Assembly: GCA_027922465.2 (NCBI GenBank)
Contig: BQMF02000010.1
Span: 1,488,001 to 1,552,000 of the forward strand
Direction of reading: 5' to 3'
Origin: Turritopsis dohrnii
Lineage: Eukaryota; Cnidaria; Hydrozoa; Anthoathecata; Oceaniidae
DNA: 64,000 nucleotides
Shown here: positions 54,342-64,000 of the stretch, piece after piece
Layout of the letters: every line of letters begins with the position of its first letter
Numbering within the stretch: position 1 is the first letter of the stretch
Made by a program: the position numbers and the translations under genes
The notes under the pieces: model-generated
The model's database searches: none
What the model saw: only the letters and a program-made list of their open reading frames with translations
Told to the model about the DNA's origin: nothing

Positions 54342-57331
54342 CTAAACATTAAAAGCTTTTTCATATAATGTTAAAAATTCATTCGTAGAGCCAGCCAATC
54401 GTATATTTATTGGCAAGCTGTTATATATAATGGCTCCATTGAAATAAAAAGCTTTTCTAGTAGCTACCAGCTTTATCGATGGGACACGTATGATGCAGTT
54501 ACTGTTTCGAGTACCATTCTCCATGATTTCAAAGTAGTTCCTAAAGTTAGGACAAGTGCTTCCTTGAATACACTTAAAAACTTGAAGACAAATACGCTTT
54601 TTTGTAAGTTCTGATATTGGTGGTAGCTTTGCATTCGAATCTACTTTGCCAATTACTTGTTTAGCACGGACTTCCAAGCGGTTGACTTTAGTTTGGAGAG
54701 TTTTTGTAGCATTACCAGTGAGAATTGAACAATACGTGAATAGTGGAACAAGCATCGTTTTGTATATCATCAAAGCAGCACAGGTGGTAATTTGTGGACG
54801 AATTCTCTTTAGAAGGTAGAGTCGACCTGAGGCTTTCTTGTAAACAGATTCTACATGAGTGCTCAATGACAATGTTTGATCCAATTTCACACCAAGGTAG
54901 GTATAGGTGCTTGTAAAATTGAGAGTGTTGTGACGATAAGTGATGTTTAAGTTTTGGTTTTTAATTCGCTTAGCAGTACCAAACAGAATACATTCAGTCT
55001 TTCCTTTCTTCATGTTGACTATAAGATCGTTCAATTCAAGCCATTCACACAAAGACTTGAAATCCTCTTGCAGCTTTCCTTCAATACTTGTCTTGCATTT
55101 GCCTGAAGTGTAAATGATGGTATCATCAGCGTAGGTGATAATTTTACAGTGTTTCAGGTTGGCGGAGATGTCATTAAAGGTCACCAAAAATAGAAGAGGC
55201 CCCAAAATGGAGCCTTGAGGGACACCACATGTGACATCAACTAATAGTTGCAAGTCGGCGGGCGGAAGAACCATTACGGATGGAAGCCCAAGGACTAAAA
55301 ACTCCCGTTACTGACATTTTCGACAGAGGAAGCATCTTTTGCGAAACTAACATATTGCTTTCTCCCAAACAAGTAATCAACAAACAGATCTTTTTCTATT
55401 CCTTCAATACCATTGCTGCATAGGCTTTCAATAATTTGTGAGTGTCCCAGCGTATCAAAAGCCTTGCTGAGGTCAATGAAGATGGCACCTGTCAGCTCTC
55501 CCTTGTCTGTTTGTCTGCGAATGTCTTCTAGGAGCAGTGTCGCTGCCAACTCAGTGTTTCTACTGGATCTATATCCGAATTGAGTGTTTGATAAGAGTTC
55601 ATGTTCCTCTAAAAACTTCATTAGTTGAGCGTGAACACATTTTTCAAAGATTTTTGAACATATCGGCAATACCGTTATTGGTCGGTAATTGTCCATATCT
55701 TGCTTCGGTCCACTTTTGTGCACAGGTGTTATTTTCCCAATTTTAAAGTTGTTTGGGACAATACCACTTTTTAAAGTTAAGTTGATGATGTGGCAAAGAG
55801 GTTTAGCTGTCTGTTGGGCAACATCTTTCAGTATACCTGGTGGTAGGTTGTCAAGACCACATGCTTTCTTTCTTGACAGCTTTTTCAGCAATTTAAACAC
55901 CTCAGCAACAGTAACCTCTTTGAAACGGAACCGGTTGTAAGTTTTCGGATAGACTGTCTTCGGTTTTGCCCAAACAGAATTTTTCAATGGAAAAAACTTC
56001 TTTTTCAGAGTTGAAGCTATATTTGTGAAAAATGCACAGAAATTATTGGCTATCATTTTAGTGTTTGTGGTAATCTTATTGTCAATCAGGAATGCTTTTG
56101 TTGCTGTCACTTTCTGCTTCAGTGGAAAGACCCTTTTAATGGCTTTCCAGAAACGATCAGGGTTGTTTGCCGACTCAATCAATAGATTTTTAGTGTGTTG
56201 TTGTTTGGCTTTACGGACGAGAACATTTACTTTATTTCGTTGTGATTTGAAACTGGTAAAATCATGATTCGATTTTGACTTGAGAAACTTTCGATGCAAT
56301 GTATCCCTCAAGTTCATTTCATTTTTGATTTCTGAGGTCAACCACGGTGAATTCTTCCCTTTGACTCGCTTTTGGATAACTGGAGCGTGATTGTTTATAT
56401 TTCGCAGCAATATGTCTTTAAATGATTGCCAAGCTGTGTTCGGATTTTGATTTTCAAACACGTTTACCCATTTCTCTTTTTGTAAATCAATCCGCAGATT
56501 ATGTGGTTCATAATTTACATAATTTCTACATTCAATTGTCTTAGGTGGTATCTTACGATTATTTAACTTTCTCACACATCCAATTGCGTGATGATCACTA
56601 AAAGCTGTTGGTATTACTGTTAATGACATTAACTGTTCAGGCTTTGTTGTTAATATAACATCAATTAACGATTCTGATGTGTCAGTAACCCTGGTAGCTG
56701 ATACAATACATTGATGGTAGCCATGTAACAACAAAAGCTCTTTCAGCGGTTTATTGTTATTTTTACATAGATAATTACAGTTCAGGTCTCCGAGGATAAT
56801 CGTTTCTTTGTTTTCTGATGACAATTTTTGCAGAGTTCTTTCAAATAAGTCATTAAAATTCTTGTGCAAATGTTTTGAGCCATCTGGAGGGCGATATATG
56901 TAACAGGCAAAAAATGACTTTCTGTGTGTTAAAAAAATCTCCAAACAAATAAACTCCAAATCGGCCGATTCAAAATTTGTTCTCCTTGTGTATTCAATGC
57001 CATTCTTTATATACACTCCTACGCCGCCTCAAGTCGTATCTCTGTCCCTTCTTTCAAAAGTGTAGCCGTCAATGTTTAGAAAAGATGAAGAAATTCTATC
57101 GTTTAAAAACGTCTCTGTAATACCCATGATTTTGATATCACTTTCATGTAAATAATGATCCAATAACTCCATCTTTCCAGTTAATCCTCTGATATTTTGA
57201 TGAACGATACTAAATTCTTTATCTTTCCATGGTTTTGTAACATTCAAACAGATATCTCCAACAGTATAATGCAAAAATAGTAAAACGAAAACCATAAAAC
57301 AAGCACTACGTCCGTCTGCCATCTTGAACAA
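54342..57331 (-). pseudogene. LINE endonuclease/reverse transcriptase with one stop and one SINE insertion
   Basis: From 57331 the frame starts with a hydrophobic stretch (MVFVLLFLHYTVGD), then the endonuclease opens with FSIVHQNIRGL and GITETFLN. A TGA at 57031-57029 follows RDRDTT, where related elements usually have arginine; CGA to TGA would explain it. The same frame continues (GGVGVYIKNG, ILGDLNCNYL, FSDHHAIG) through the reverse transcriptase (ACGLDNLPPG, MDNYRPITVLP, FGYRSSRNTE, FIDLSKAFDTL). It breaks at the SINE and resumes with VTCGVPQGSILGP and YADDT to a stop at 54342. Subtracting the SINE plus one target duplication (80 bases) puts both parts in one frame. Length and domain order are those of a full CR1/L2-like ORF2. 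Confidence 0.85.
55238..55311 (+). mobile_element. 5'-truncated SINE inside the LINE
   Basis: Contains only the 3' part of the SINE (CAACTAATAGTTGCAAGTCG to AAACTCCCGTTAC), in the opposite sense to the LINE. TGACAT flanks it on both sides (55232-55237, 55312-55317). Confidence 0.85.
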
Positions 57332-57344
57332 CGCTCAACTTTTT

Positions 57345-57479
57345 TGAATACGAAATGGTGGTAGTCAGTCACATGTGGGATCTTATTAAAATATTTTGAT
57401 AACATGGTAGCCCAATCATACACATGAACCATAATTTGACCATCATGAGTACCCACTAGTTTTGCGATGTTGCATTTCC
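57345..57479 (-). CDS. 5' half of the conserved exon split by the LINE
   Basis: An acceptor (TTTTCTCTTAG, AG at 57481-57480) opens an exon in which the minus strand reads KCNIAKLVGTHDGQIMVHVY, then DWATMLSKYFNKIPHV and TDYHHFVF. The text stops matching the family at about 57345, where the LINE begins. HDGQ.(K/M)V(Y/H)(I/V)Y.W and YHHF.F are hallmarks, as I remember them, of the same uncharacterised metazoan family whose C-terminus lies at 53866-54063. Upstream exons would lie at higher coordinates and were not found in this window. Confidence 0.6.
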
Positions 57480-57483
57480 CTAA

Positions 57484-57952
57484 GAGAAAACAAGTTTCAT
57501 CATTAAATCAAAATGTATAGAACATGTTCCTAAAGGGAAGAAATATTTTTGCGGATAAATGACCCAAAAATGCCATATTTTGCGTAATAAATTTTTGCGG
57601 ATGATGACTTCAAAAAAGATTTCGCGGATTAATTTTTGCGGATACAAGAAATTTGATAAAATCGAAAGTAGGGAAACATCTTATTCAGTGCCTGGGTGAA
57701 TATACAAACTTTAGATCTATTTTTCACCAGCTATAATATCAAAAAGGAATACTAGTAGTAGGAAAGTGTCGGTTTTGCATCACTATACGCACTGTGAGTC
57801 AGGAACCAATCAAAATTCAGAGTTTTGCATCAGCATGCACACTATAAGTTATGAGTCAGTCATGCATAGACATTATAAATGTAACGTTATGGAGTTTTAT
57901 TTTTTTTCACTTGAGCTTTTTTCATTGAAGCTGAGTAGTTAAGGTAAAAAAC
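57484..57952. other. intron or spacer with TTTTTGCGGAT words
   Basis: 57545-57660 has five ATTTTTGCGGAT-like words. The last 100 bases before 57953 may be the promoter of the plus-strand ORF (T-rich, no firm TATA). Confidence 0.35.
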
Positions 57953-58576
57953 ATGGAGGTTGGACAAGCTGATTTGATTGCTGTAGAAAAACAACGTTAC
58001 TCCACGAAATGGTATTACAAAAGTTTATCAACAGAGAAAGTAGTTTATGCGCGAGAGGAAGATCCTGTTGATACGATGATTGTACGTTGTCTTTATCCAA
58101 ACTTGAAAGAACATAATAAAGTCTTTGGTTTGAAAGGTGTTTCACAGTTGCAGCTTTTGTTGGTGGCTATCCTAAAACTATTAAACAAGAACTTAAAAGA
58201 ATTGGAAAGACGAATTTGATTTGTTAAAAAAGAGGATTGGGAGTAAGTAAAGGAACTCTTCATGTCACTTGGGAAAGATGCAAAGAATCTACAAATATCC
58301 AGTGACGAGAATAGCACTCAATTGATCAAACTAGCTATGAATGAGATAAGTATTTGCATCAAGCTGACAATCAAAGCAGATTTTCCGCAAATCATCCTAA
58401 CCAATCTTGATGAGAACTACAAATTTATTACATCAGCGTACTTGTTTATTGGCAAAGGGATAACATTGTTGAAGTATTTGAATACTCGATTTCAATTTCA
58501 TCCTTCAGAATTACTAAAATTCAGCGAGAAAAAAAGAAAAGAACTTGCAGCGGATAACTTTTTTTTGCTTATGTAA
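57953..58576 (+). CDS. unidentified two-part ORF
   Basis: An 88-codon frame from ATG 57953 (MEVGQADLIAVEKQRYSTKW) stops at TGA 58217-58219. The same frame reopens at 58262 (MSLGKDAKNLQISSDENSTQ) and runs to TAA 58574-58576. Between them are two stops and a GTAAGT at 58242, so either a short unresolved intron or decay separates the parts. An AATAAA at 58603-58608 follows, in a good position for polyadenylation. It converges tail-to-tail with the polymerase gene, their ends 43 bases apart. I do not recognise the protein; it has a charged, helical look. Confidence 0.35.
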
Positions 58577-58602
58577 TATTATTTACAAATATAGAAAGTA
58601 GT

Positions 58603-58608
58603 CAATAA
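58603..58608 (+). terminator. AATAAA polyadenylation signal
   Basis: AATAAA 27 bases after the stop of the plus-strand ORF. It partly abuts the last codons of the converging polymerase gene (stop at 58619-58621). Confidence 0.4.
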
Positions 58609-58618
58609 ATTTTGTCTT

Positions 58619-61600
58619 TTATCTTGTTTTGTAATGTCCATACGGAATTGAACTTATTCCGTCCTCTAACAGATAGCGTTTGTCATCATACGCTGACAAT
58701 GTCGTTTTGTTTTGACAAATAGTGAAAATTTGATGTTTGTGTGATCTTATACCATTCATTTTATGCATATATTTCACATTTCCAAACAAAATCATAGTAA
58801 TCCTGATGTGATATGTACTTATTGATGACGTATTTTTTCACACTTTTCGCTTTTGTCATTGTTTTGTTGTCAAATTCCAACGAATACATCTTTGCACGTA
58901 AACCAATAAACTCTCGGATCAACGATCCATTCAATTCGTCTTTCATCTCCCCAATCACCTTCTTGTTTTTCGTAGAGAAGCATTTGTGATCCTTTGCATA
59001 GCCACTAAAATCAAAGAGATCTTGATCTTTCAACATATCAGCATATAAATCATCGGTTTGAATTAAGTAAGTAAGTAAGTAAGTAACGGGAGTTTTTAGT
59101 CCTTGGGCTTCCATCCGTAATGGTTGGTTCTTCCGCCAGCCGAATTGCAACTATTAGTTGACTTACCGCCAGAGATACGTATAGCATTGCTCTAACTTGC
59201 CCGAAAGCCAGTGTGCAGTCAGTCGATGGCTCCTAATGGGCTTATACGCTGCGTTTAAAGCGCATCGGAGTGGAGTATCGAGATACGACATGACTGGACT
59301 CGAACACGGGTCGCAGCGTTTGCACTCAAAGGTACTAACCACTACACCATCGCTTTGAATTCGATAAGCGAGTGAATCCGTGTCGGTAAACAACAGTTTC
59401 GATTGATTATCAGGATATTTCACTTTAACATATTGATAATGGAATCGATACATTAACACTTTACTCAAATCCAAAACAGCCAGACCAGTATAAATCGGTC
59501 GATTTAACATTAAATTGGCTTTCGCACGTTCAACTGCAACCAAATTCTCATGAAAAATCTTAAATGACTTAAACGTTGGTTGTGCAGCTAGTTTTTCAGT
59601 TGATGATCTTGTTTTACTAAATCTACAACTCGACGATTACGTAAATTCTCCATAGTCTTCCCAAACATGGAATTGTTCAAAGTCTTTCTCGAATTCGTTT
59701 GTAGCAGCTGTACGTTTAGCTGTATTGAAATCGATGTATGTTTTCAACCATGGTGATTGATGAAATGTTAGAACACGATGAATTTTCGTAATCTTTAATC
59801 CCAATTCGACATACAACTGCAAGTTACGATAATGAGCGATATACTTTTCCTTGTTGTTTACATTGGGGATCAGTTTCGGTACAGTTTCTTTTATGGTTGG
59901 TTTAATCGGTCCAATAAACGGATCTGGTCCATGCACTGTTCTTAGTTTATTGATTGCCTCTCGTTCTTGCTGTTCCAAAATCTCCATCTGTTTCGCTGAT
60001 AACATCTCCGGCTTGACAGTCATTCGCTCAGGCGCCAACGGATAATCACTGTGAGCATCATGCAATTCCTCGGGATATTCTAAATCTACTTCCAAAATAT
60101 ATCCCTGATCGCTGTCCTCTTTCACATTTTGCCAATCTAAACTTTCAATTTCTCCCTCTGTCATCCACGTAAATCCTCCAGTCGGTAAGTACTGACACAT
60201 AGCCCATCCATATAAGTTGTTAGCATCCCAATAAATCAAATGTTCGTTCGGTTTACTGGAATCATAATTCGGAAGCTCGGGAAGATTCGCATGCGCATAA
60301 CGATGACTGATGACAGCCGCACCTCCACGAATACCACTTTTGATGACCAAATGCATATCGATATCGCTCAACAATTCCAATAGAATGTTGGTCATTTTCA
60401 AAGCAGCTTGCCAAGCGTATCCAGGTGATGTAAAACAATGCGCCGGATCCAAGTTATAATACGTCATACACATGTCTCTGAACGCTTCAAACACGTCAGC
60501 AAGAAGGAGAACGTCTGTCAATAGATATATGTTATGATAATCATGCATATCACGACATTCAAACTTTTCGAAAACGTTTTGTGCATGTTCATAATCCTCA
60601 TCACTTATCCCTTCCTCTGTCAAACTACTATAAAAATGTTCTTTATCAGGTAATTTGTTGTCCTCCATTTTTTCCCACGAATCCATGTATTCGTACGGAT
60701 AGACACCTTTACGTGTAACAAGTGCTAATTGTTCATTAACGGCTTCTTTCATTTCTTCATCGAGTTCCGGTGCTATGTAAGGATCATTTCGATAATCGTG
60801 TTGTTCTTCTTCTTCTTCTTAATCATCATCGTCATCACGATCGTCAACTTGAGTCTCAACATCATCTTCACTTTTGTCATTTTGTGTTTCATCAAACTGT
60901 TGATTAGCTATGGAAACTAGGTTTTCCAAAATCTCCTGATCCAACGCATCATCCAGTTCCACTTCAACATCTTTTGAGTTTGATGAACTTTCCATGTCAG
61001 AATCTTGTAATGCATCTCGTACGTCATTCTCAAGGAATTTTCTCGTTTCGGGATAATCGCTCAAATTGTCCACTAATTTCGATAATGATGTCTGCATAAA
61101 CTGACAACTGTCGATAAACGTGACACCTCCAACACTAAAGGACGTATACTTTTCGTCAGTATTCGGAATACACGATACATCACCGTGACGAGGTTTTACA
61201 GCACTGAGGATAAGATGAGCATCGTAATTTTTCAGATTGTGAATCACGCAAGGTATTTTCACACGTTTAGGATCGATACGGTATTGTAAATTACATCTCA
61301 TGTGAGCAGTCCCTCTAAATTTTCCAGTGAGATGACAATGATCGCAAGCTTTCTTTTCATCAGATTTAATTTCCTTTTGACAAAAATTACACGTGGTGCA
61401 TCTATTGTGTGCTCTCCATTGCTCAGGTGTCAATCGTTCCATCGGTATCTTTTTTTGTAGGATTTGGCGTATTTCTGTAGCTTGAAGTTGCACCGTATCC
61501 AGAAAGTGCTCTGCAGCATTTTTTCCACAATACAATTTTGGAGATTCATAAAATCGTTTATCCGTACACACAGTATATAACGCATAACCACACGCTTCAT

Positions 61601-63311
61601 GTTTTTGATGTTTCTCCGTCCACGGCACATCATCGTTTTGTTGTTGTTGTTGTTGTTCACATTGTGCCAACAAACTTTCGAAATCAGCATACATGACAAA
61701 GGGTAATCGTAACTGATACTCAATTTTTGTAAATTTAATAATGTTTTTCCCACTTCCCTGCACCGGTACTGACACTTTTTGCGCTCCATGTAACTGGCAT
61801 CGTTTGAGATGACGATCAAGCACGACTTGTGAAGTACAAGCATGTGTGCAGTAAGGACATATAAATTTTTTGGCTTCGTGTTTGGTGATTTGTGATCCTA
61901 CTAATGCACTTAAATTTTGAATCAGTGCATAATGTCCCTTTTCACCTTCTGCATAATACAACAAATCCACATGATGATTTCGAACGATATTTTTGCTAAT
62001 GCGAAGCGGAAACACAACTTTCTTCTCGAAACCATAAACGTTCATACTCAGGTTATTCTGTCGTTCCACTTTCTCAATGTCCTTGATGGACACAGGATAC
62101 TCGATTCCATTCATGTCCAATTCTTTCTCATATGCTGTATATTTGGATACTCTATTTGCATTATTTTCTCGATTCTGAGGGTATAACTTTGCAAGAATGC
62201 ACCATAAGAAGCACTTTTCATCGTTGTTTTTAATATTGAGAACAGTTCTCTTTGATTTAATATGCTTTGGTAATGGTAACCATGAAGGTGCTCTCAATGG
62301 ATCGTAATGTACAATTCCTATAGGAAGAACAAAAAGAAATGACCTATCTACCGAACAACACACAAATACAAAAAGATTAAATCAACATGCATAAAATGAT
62401 GAACAACCCTCCACTACCATTCTTTTGAAATTCGTCGATTTGTTGCGTCAACTGTGTGTAAGCTGTATTAACATGAGAATTCAATTCGTCACTGTTTAAT
62501 GCTCTAAAGACTTCTGATCGAAATGTGACCGGTGGATCTGCGAGATCGGTTTTATCTTTTCCCTGGCAAAATACCAACTTTAATGTGTAGTAATATTTGA
62601 TGCCTTTGGTGCGTTGAATTTCTCCATGAACGATTGAATTAAAGGTTTTCATGGCATTTAGAAGACGATCAAGCAAGTCCAACTGGTTACTTGTGTCTAG
62701 CTCTTTTCGATACGTCATAGCTGTACGTTTCAAAGTTGATTGTACAAGCTCAGGTGCTTTCCACAATTCTGGATGCTCAGTAGATCCACCTTGTTGATTG
62801 ATTGTTTCAACACGCACACGTTTAGGACATTCCAAAGTTGTTTGTTTCATTTTTCTTTTTCCAGAAGTTGGTGGCAATTCCATGCATCCTTGTTCATGTA
62901 ACCGTTTGGTATTTTCACGCTCGAACAGTTTCTTACATCGACCACATTGATAACGTTTTAATCTCAATTCACAAATTGCTGTGTGTCGCTCAAAATTTTC
63001 CATTAACAGGAACGTGCGATTGCATGTTTCACATTTGTAATGTTCATCGTTTGACACAACATCACAAACTAACGGCTCACTCTCCAACACCATGTCTCCA
63101 TCAGTTTCTTGAAACAGCTTCTCCAATTCGGACTCCAAGATCATTTCTCCATCGGTTTCTTGAAACAACTTCTCTAACTCTTCTTCTTCATTTTTTCTTC
63201 AACAACATAACAATCAGGTGACGATGTTTGAAAATCAACTGGACAAACACTATCCAATAGAAATTCATTAATATCGAATGAATTATCGACAACATCATTA
63301 TTTGTTGGCAT
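58619..63311 (-). pseudogene. protein-primed type-B DNA polymerase gene of Polinton/Maverick or adintovirus type, decayed
   Basis: Such polymerases replicate Polinton-like transposons and related viruses. The gene runs from ATG 63311 to TAA 58621-58619. In order: an acidic N-terminus with a duplicated LFQETDGE motif, two C2H2 fingers (residues 44-66 and 73-95 of the 63168-62377 frame), a third near 61840, exonuclease motif DFES (~61680), a recombination endonuclease VII-like finger (CDHCHLTGKFRG, ~61330), NLKNYDAHL (~61225), YLLTDVLLLADV (~60520), polymerase motif A region (DANNLYG, ~60215), FGKTMEN (~59660) and DTDS (59373-59384), then the C-terminus (DDKRYLLEDG, ~58670). Breaks: a shift at an A-run (63191-63196 on the plus strand); a 78-base gap near 62318-62395 that ends in a good acceptor and could be an intron; TAA at 60821-60819; shifts and a small loss at 59560-59650; a complete SINE at 59065-59353; a shift near 58770. 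No capsid, integrase or ATPase gene is visible, so the element is partial or continues to the right. Confidence 0.8.
59065..59353 (-). mobile_element. complete tRNA-derived SINE inserted in the polymerase gene
   Basis: On the minus strand it runs from GCGATGGTGTAGTGGTTAG through the B box GTTCGAGTCC to AAACTCCCGTTACTTACTTAC. TTTGAATT flanks it directly on both sides (59057-59064 and 59354-59361). Its 289 bases plus the 8-base duplication make 297, a multiple of three, and the polymerase frame is the same on both sides. It is the same family as 9997-10285. Confidence 0.9.
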
Positions 63312-64000
63312 GTGTTTTTGCTGTTTTTTTTTTGTTTTTTTTGCTTTTTTCTTCTTCTTAAAGTGAAAAACTTTTTCTATTTTTTGTTTTTTGTTTGTTT
63401 TTTTTTAATCTTAAAGTGGAAAAGGTTTTTGTTTTGCGTTTTTTATTTTTATTTTATGTTATTTTATTTTATTTTATTTATTTATTTATTTTTTCTTTGT
63501 TTTCGTTGTTTTTTTTCTTCTTCTTCCTAAAGTGGAAAATTTTTTTTGTGTTTTTTTTTTTTCTTAAAGTGGAAAAGTGTTTTTTGTTGGTTTTTTTTGT
63601 TTTGTTTTTTTCTTCTTCTTAAAGTGAAAAACCTTTTTTATTTTTTTTTATTTTTTTATTATTTTTTTTTTTTTTTCTTAAGTGGAAAAGTGTTTTTTGT
63701 TGTTGTTGTTGTTTTTTGTTTTTTTTTAATCTTTAAGCGGAAAAGGTTTTTGTTTTGCGATTTTTATTTTTATTTTATGTTATTTTATTTTATTTTATTT
63801 ATTTATTTATTTTTTCTTTGTTTTCGTTGTTTTTTTTCTTCTTCTTCTTGAAGTGGAAAAGTTTTTTTGTGTTTTTTTTTCTTAAAGTGGAAAAGTGTTT
63901 TTTGTTGTTTTTTTTTTTTTTTTTTTTTTTTTTCTTCTTCTTAAAGTGAAAAACTTTTTTTTTTTTTAATTTTCATATTTTTTTTTGTTCTTAAAGTGGA
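63312..64000 (+). repeat. T-rich tandem repeat, ~321 bp period, with AAAGTGGAAAA boxes
   Basis: CTTAAAGTGGAAAA (or GTGAAAAA) boxes stand at about 63360, 63413, 63529, 63565, 63621, 63680, 63735, 63850, 63885, 63943 and 63992. The spacing pattern repeats (about 55, 115, 36, 57, 58). Sequence 63407-63545 recurs at 63728-63860. Between boxes the strand is nearly pure T with TTCTTC and TTATTTTA. The phenylalanine-rich frames here are artefacts. The array continues beyond the window. Confidence 0.8.

Larger units (their letters stand above)
54075..57345 (-). mobile_element. nearly full-length CR1/L2-type LINE
   Basis: A complete LINE on the minus strand: N-terminus at 57331, APE endonuclease, reverse transcriptase and a 3' region ending near AAATAAATTTAG at 54064-54080. 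Its frame is intact apart from one TGA (57029-57031) and a 74 bp SINE insert at 55238-55311. It lies between the two halves of a conserved exon. Confidence 0.8.

Noticed and set aside
55537..56267. Plus-strand frames of 69-83 codons
   Set aside because: Antisense shadows of the LINE open reading frame.
61430..61843. 137-codon minus-strand frame and other frames at 59851-60045, 60729-60920 and 62838-63221
   Set aside because: Shadow frames of the polymerase gene in other registers.
63312..63949. Four overlapping frames of 64-101 codons in the T-rich array
   Set aside because: They are almost pure F/L with SSS tails, arise from poly-T, and duplicate with the 321 bp repeat.

Overview
This is a 64 kb stretch of AT-rich animal nuclear DNA, dense in transposons. 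The coding evidence is metazoan: a phase-consistent secreted-peptide gene, an inositol-phosphate-kinase gene, a MADF-domain gene and a conserved exon split by a LINE. The transposon mix (CR1/jockey-type LINEs, tRNA-derived SINEs, Helitrons, hAT, Harbinger/pogo/Tc1 relics, Polinton-type polymerase) fits an invertebrate, perhaps a cnidarian. The species cannot be fixed from sequence alone.

Layout. 0-9 kb: a coding relic at 0.25-0.8, a minisatellite, two Helitron copies, two hairpin elements, a candidate secreted-protein gene on the minus strand (4.26-5.0), and a plus-strand multi-exon inositol polyphosphate multikinase-like gene (6.68-8.84) with 3' frameshifts. 10-15 kb: a tRNA-derived SINE, a Harbinger-type MITE, and a LINE with an 889-codon open frame. 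14.7-19.4: one large terminal-inverted-repeat element with CAACGT-rich subterminal tandem repeats, holding a nested TTAA-flanked element. 19.6-26.3: a tandem array of Helitron copies, a dead LINE and a GGGCGT-rich MITE. 27.4-30.45: a hAT-like element whose ends carry TGAGCCGTA motifs. 32.7-39.4: a diverged duplicated repeat and a second Helitron array.

39.96-40.76: a four-exon minus-strand gene for a small secreted precursor, with all three introns in phase 1. It ends in KR followed by a C-x6-C-Y peptide, the layout of allatostatin-C/somatostatin-like hormones. I consider this the most interesting gene here. 41.3-42.3: a 993 bp foldback element with about 22 CCGGCCGG-type palindromes and a 6 bp target duplication. 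43.2-45.1: a MADF gene relic and a LINE scrap. 45.5-49.1: palindromic 192 bp repeats bracketing a Tc1-like transposase relic with a long hairpin, then a satellite-like block. 49.7-51.7: a decayed LINE.

53.9-57.5: the last coding part of a conserved animal gene, interrupted by a nearly full-length LINE that itself carries a 74 bp SINE fragment. 57.9-58.6: an unidentified plus-strand ORF pair. 58.6-63.3: a decayed protein-primed type-B DNA polymerase gene of Polinton/Maverick or adintovirus type, broken by frameshifts, a stop codon and a complete SINE insertion. 63.3-64.0: a T-rich tandem repeat (about 321 bp period) running off the window.

Most history here is nested insertion, and in several cases the sequence gives direct proof (target duplications; reading frames that resume exactly when the insert is subtracted). 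Exon models were made by eye from splice sites, phase and protein family patterns; none is backed by transcripts.
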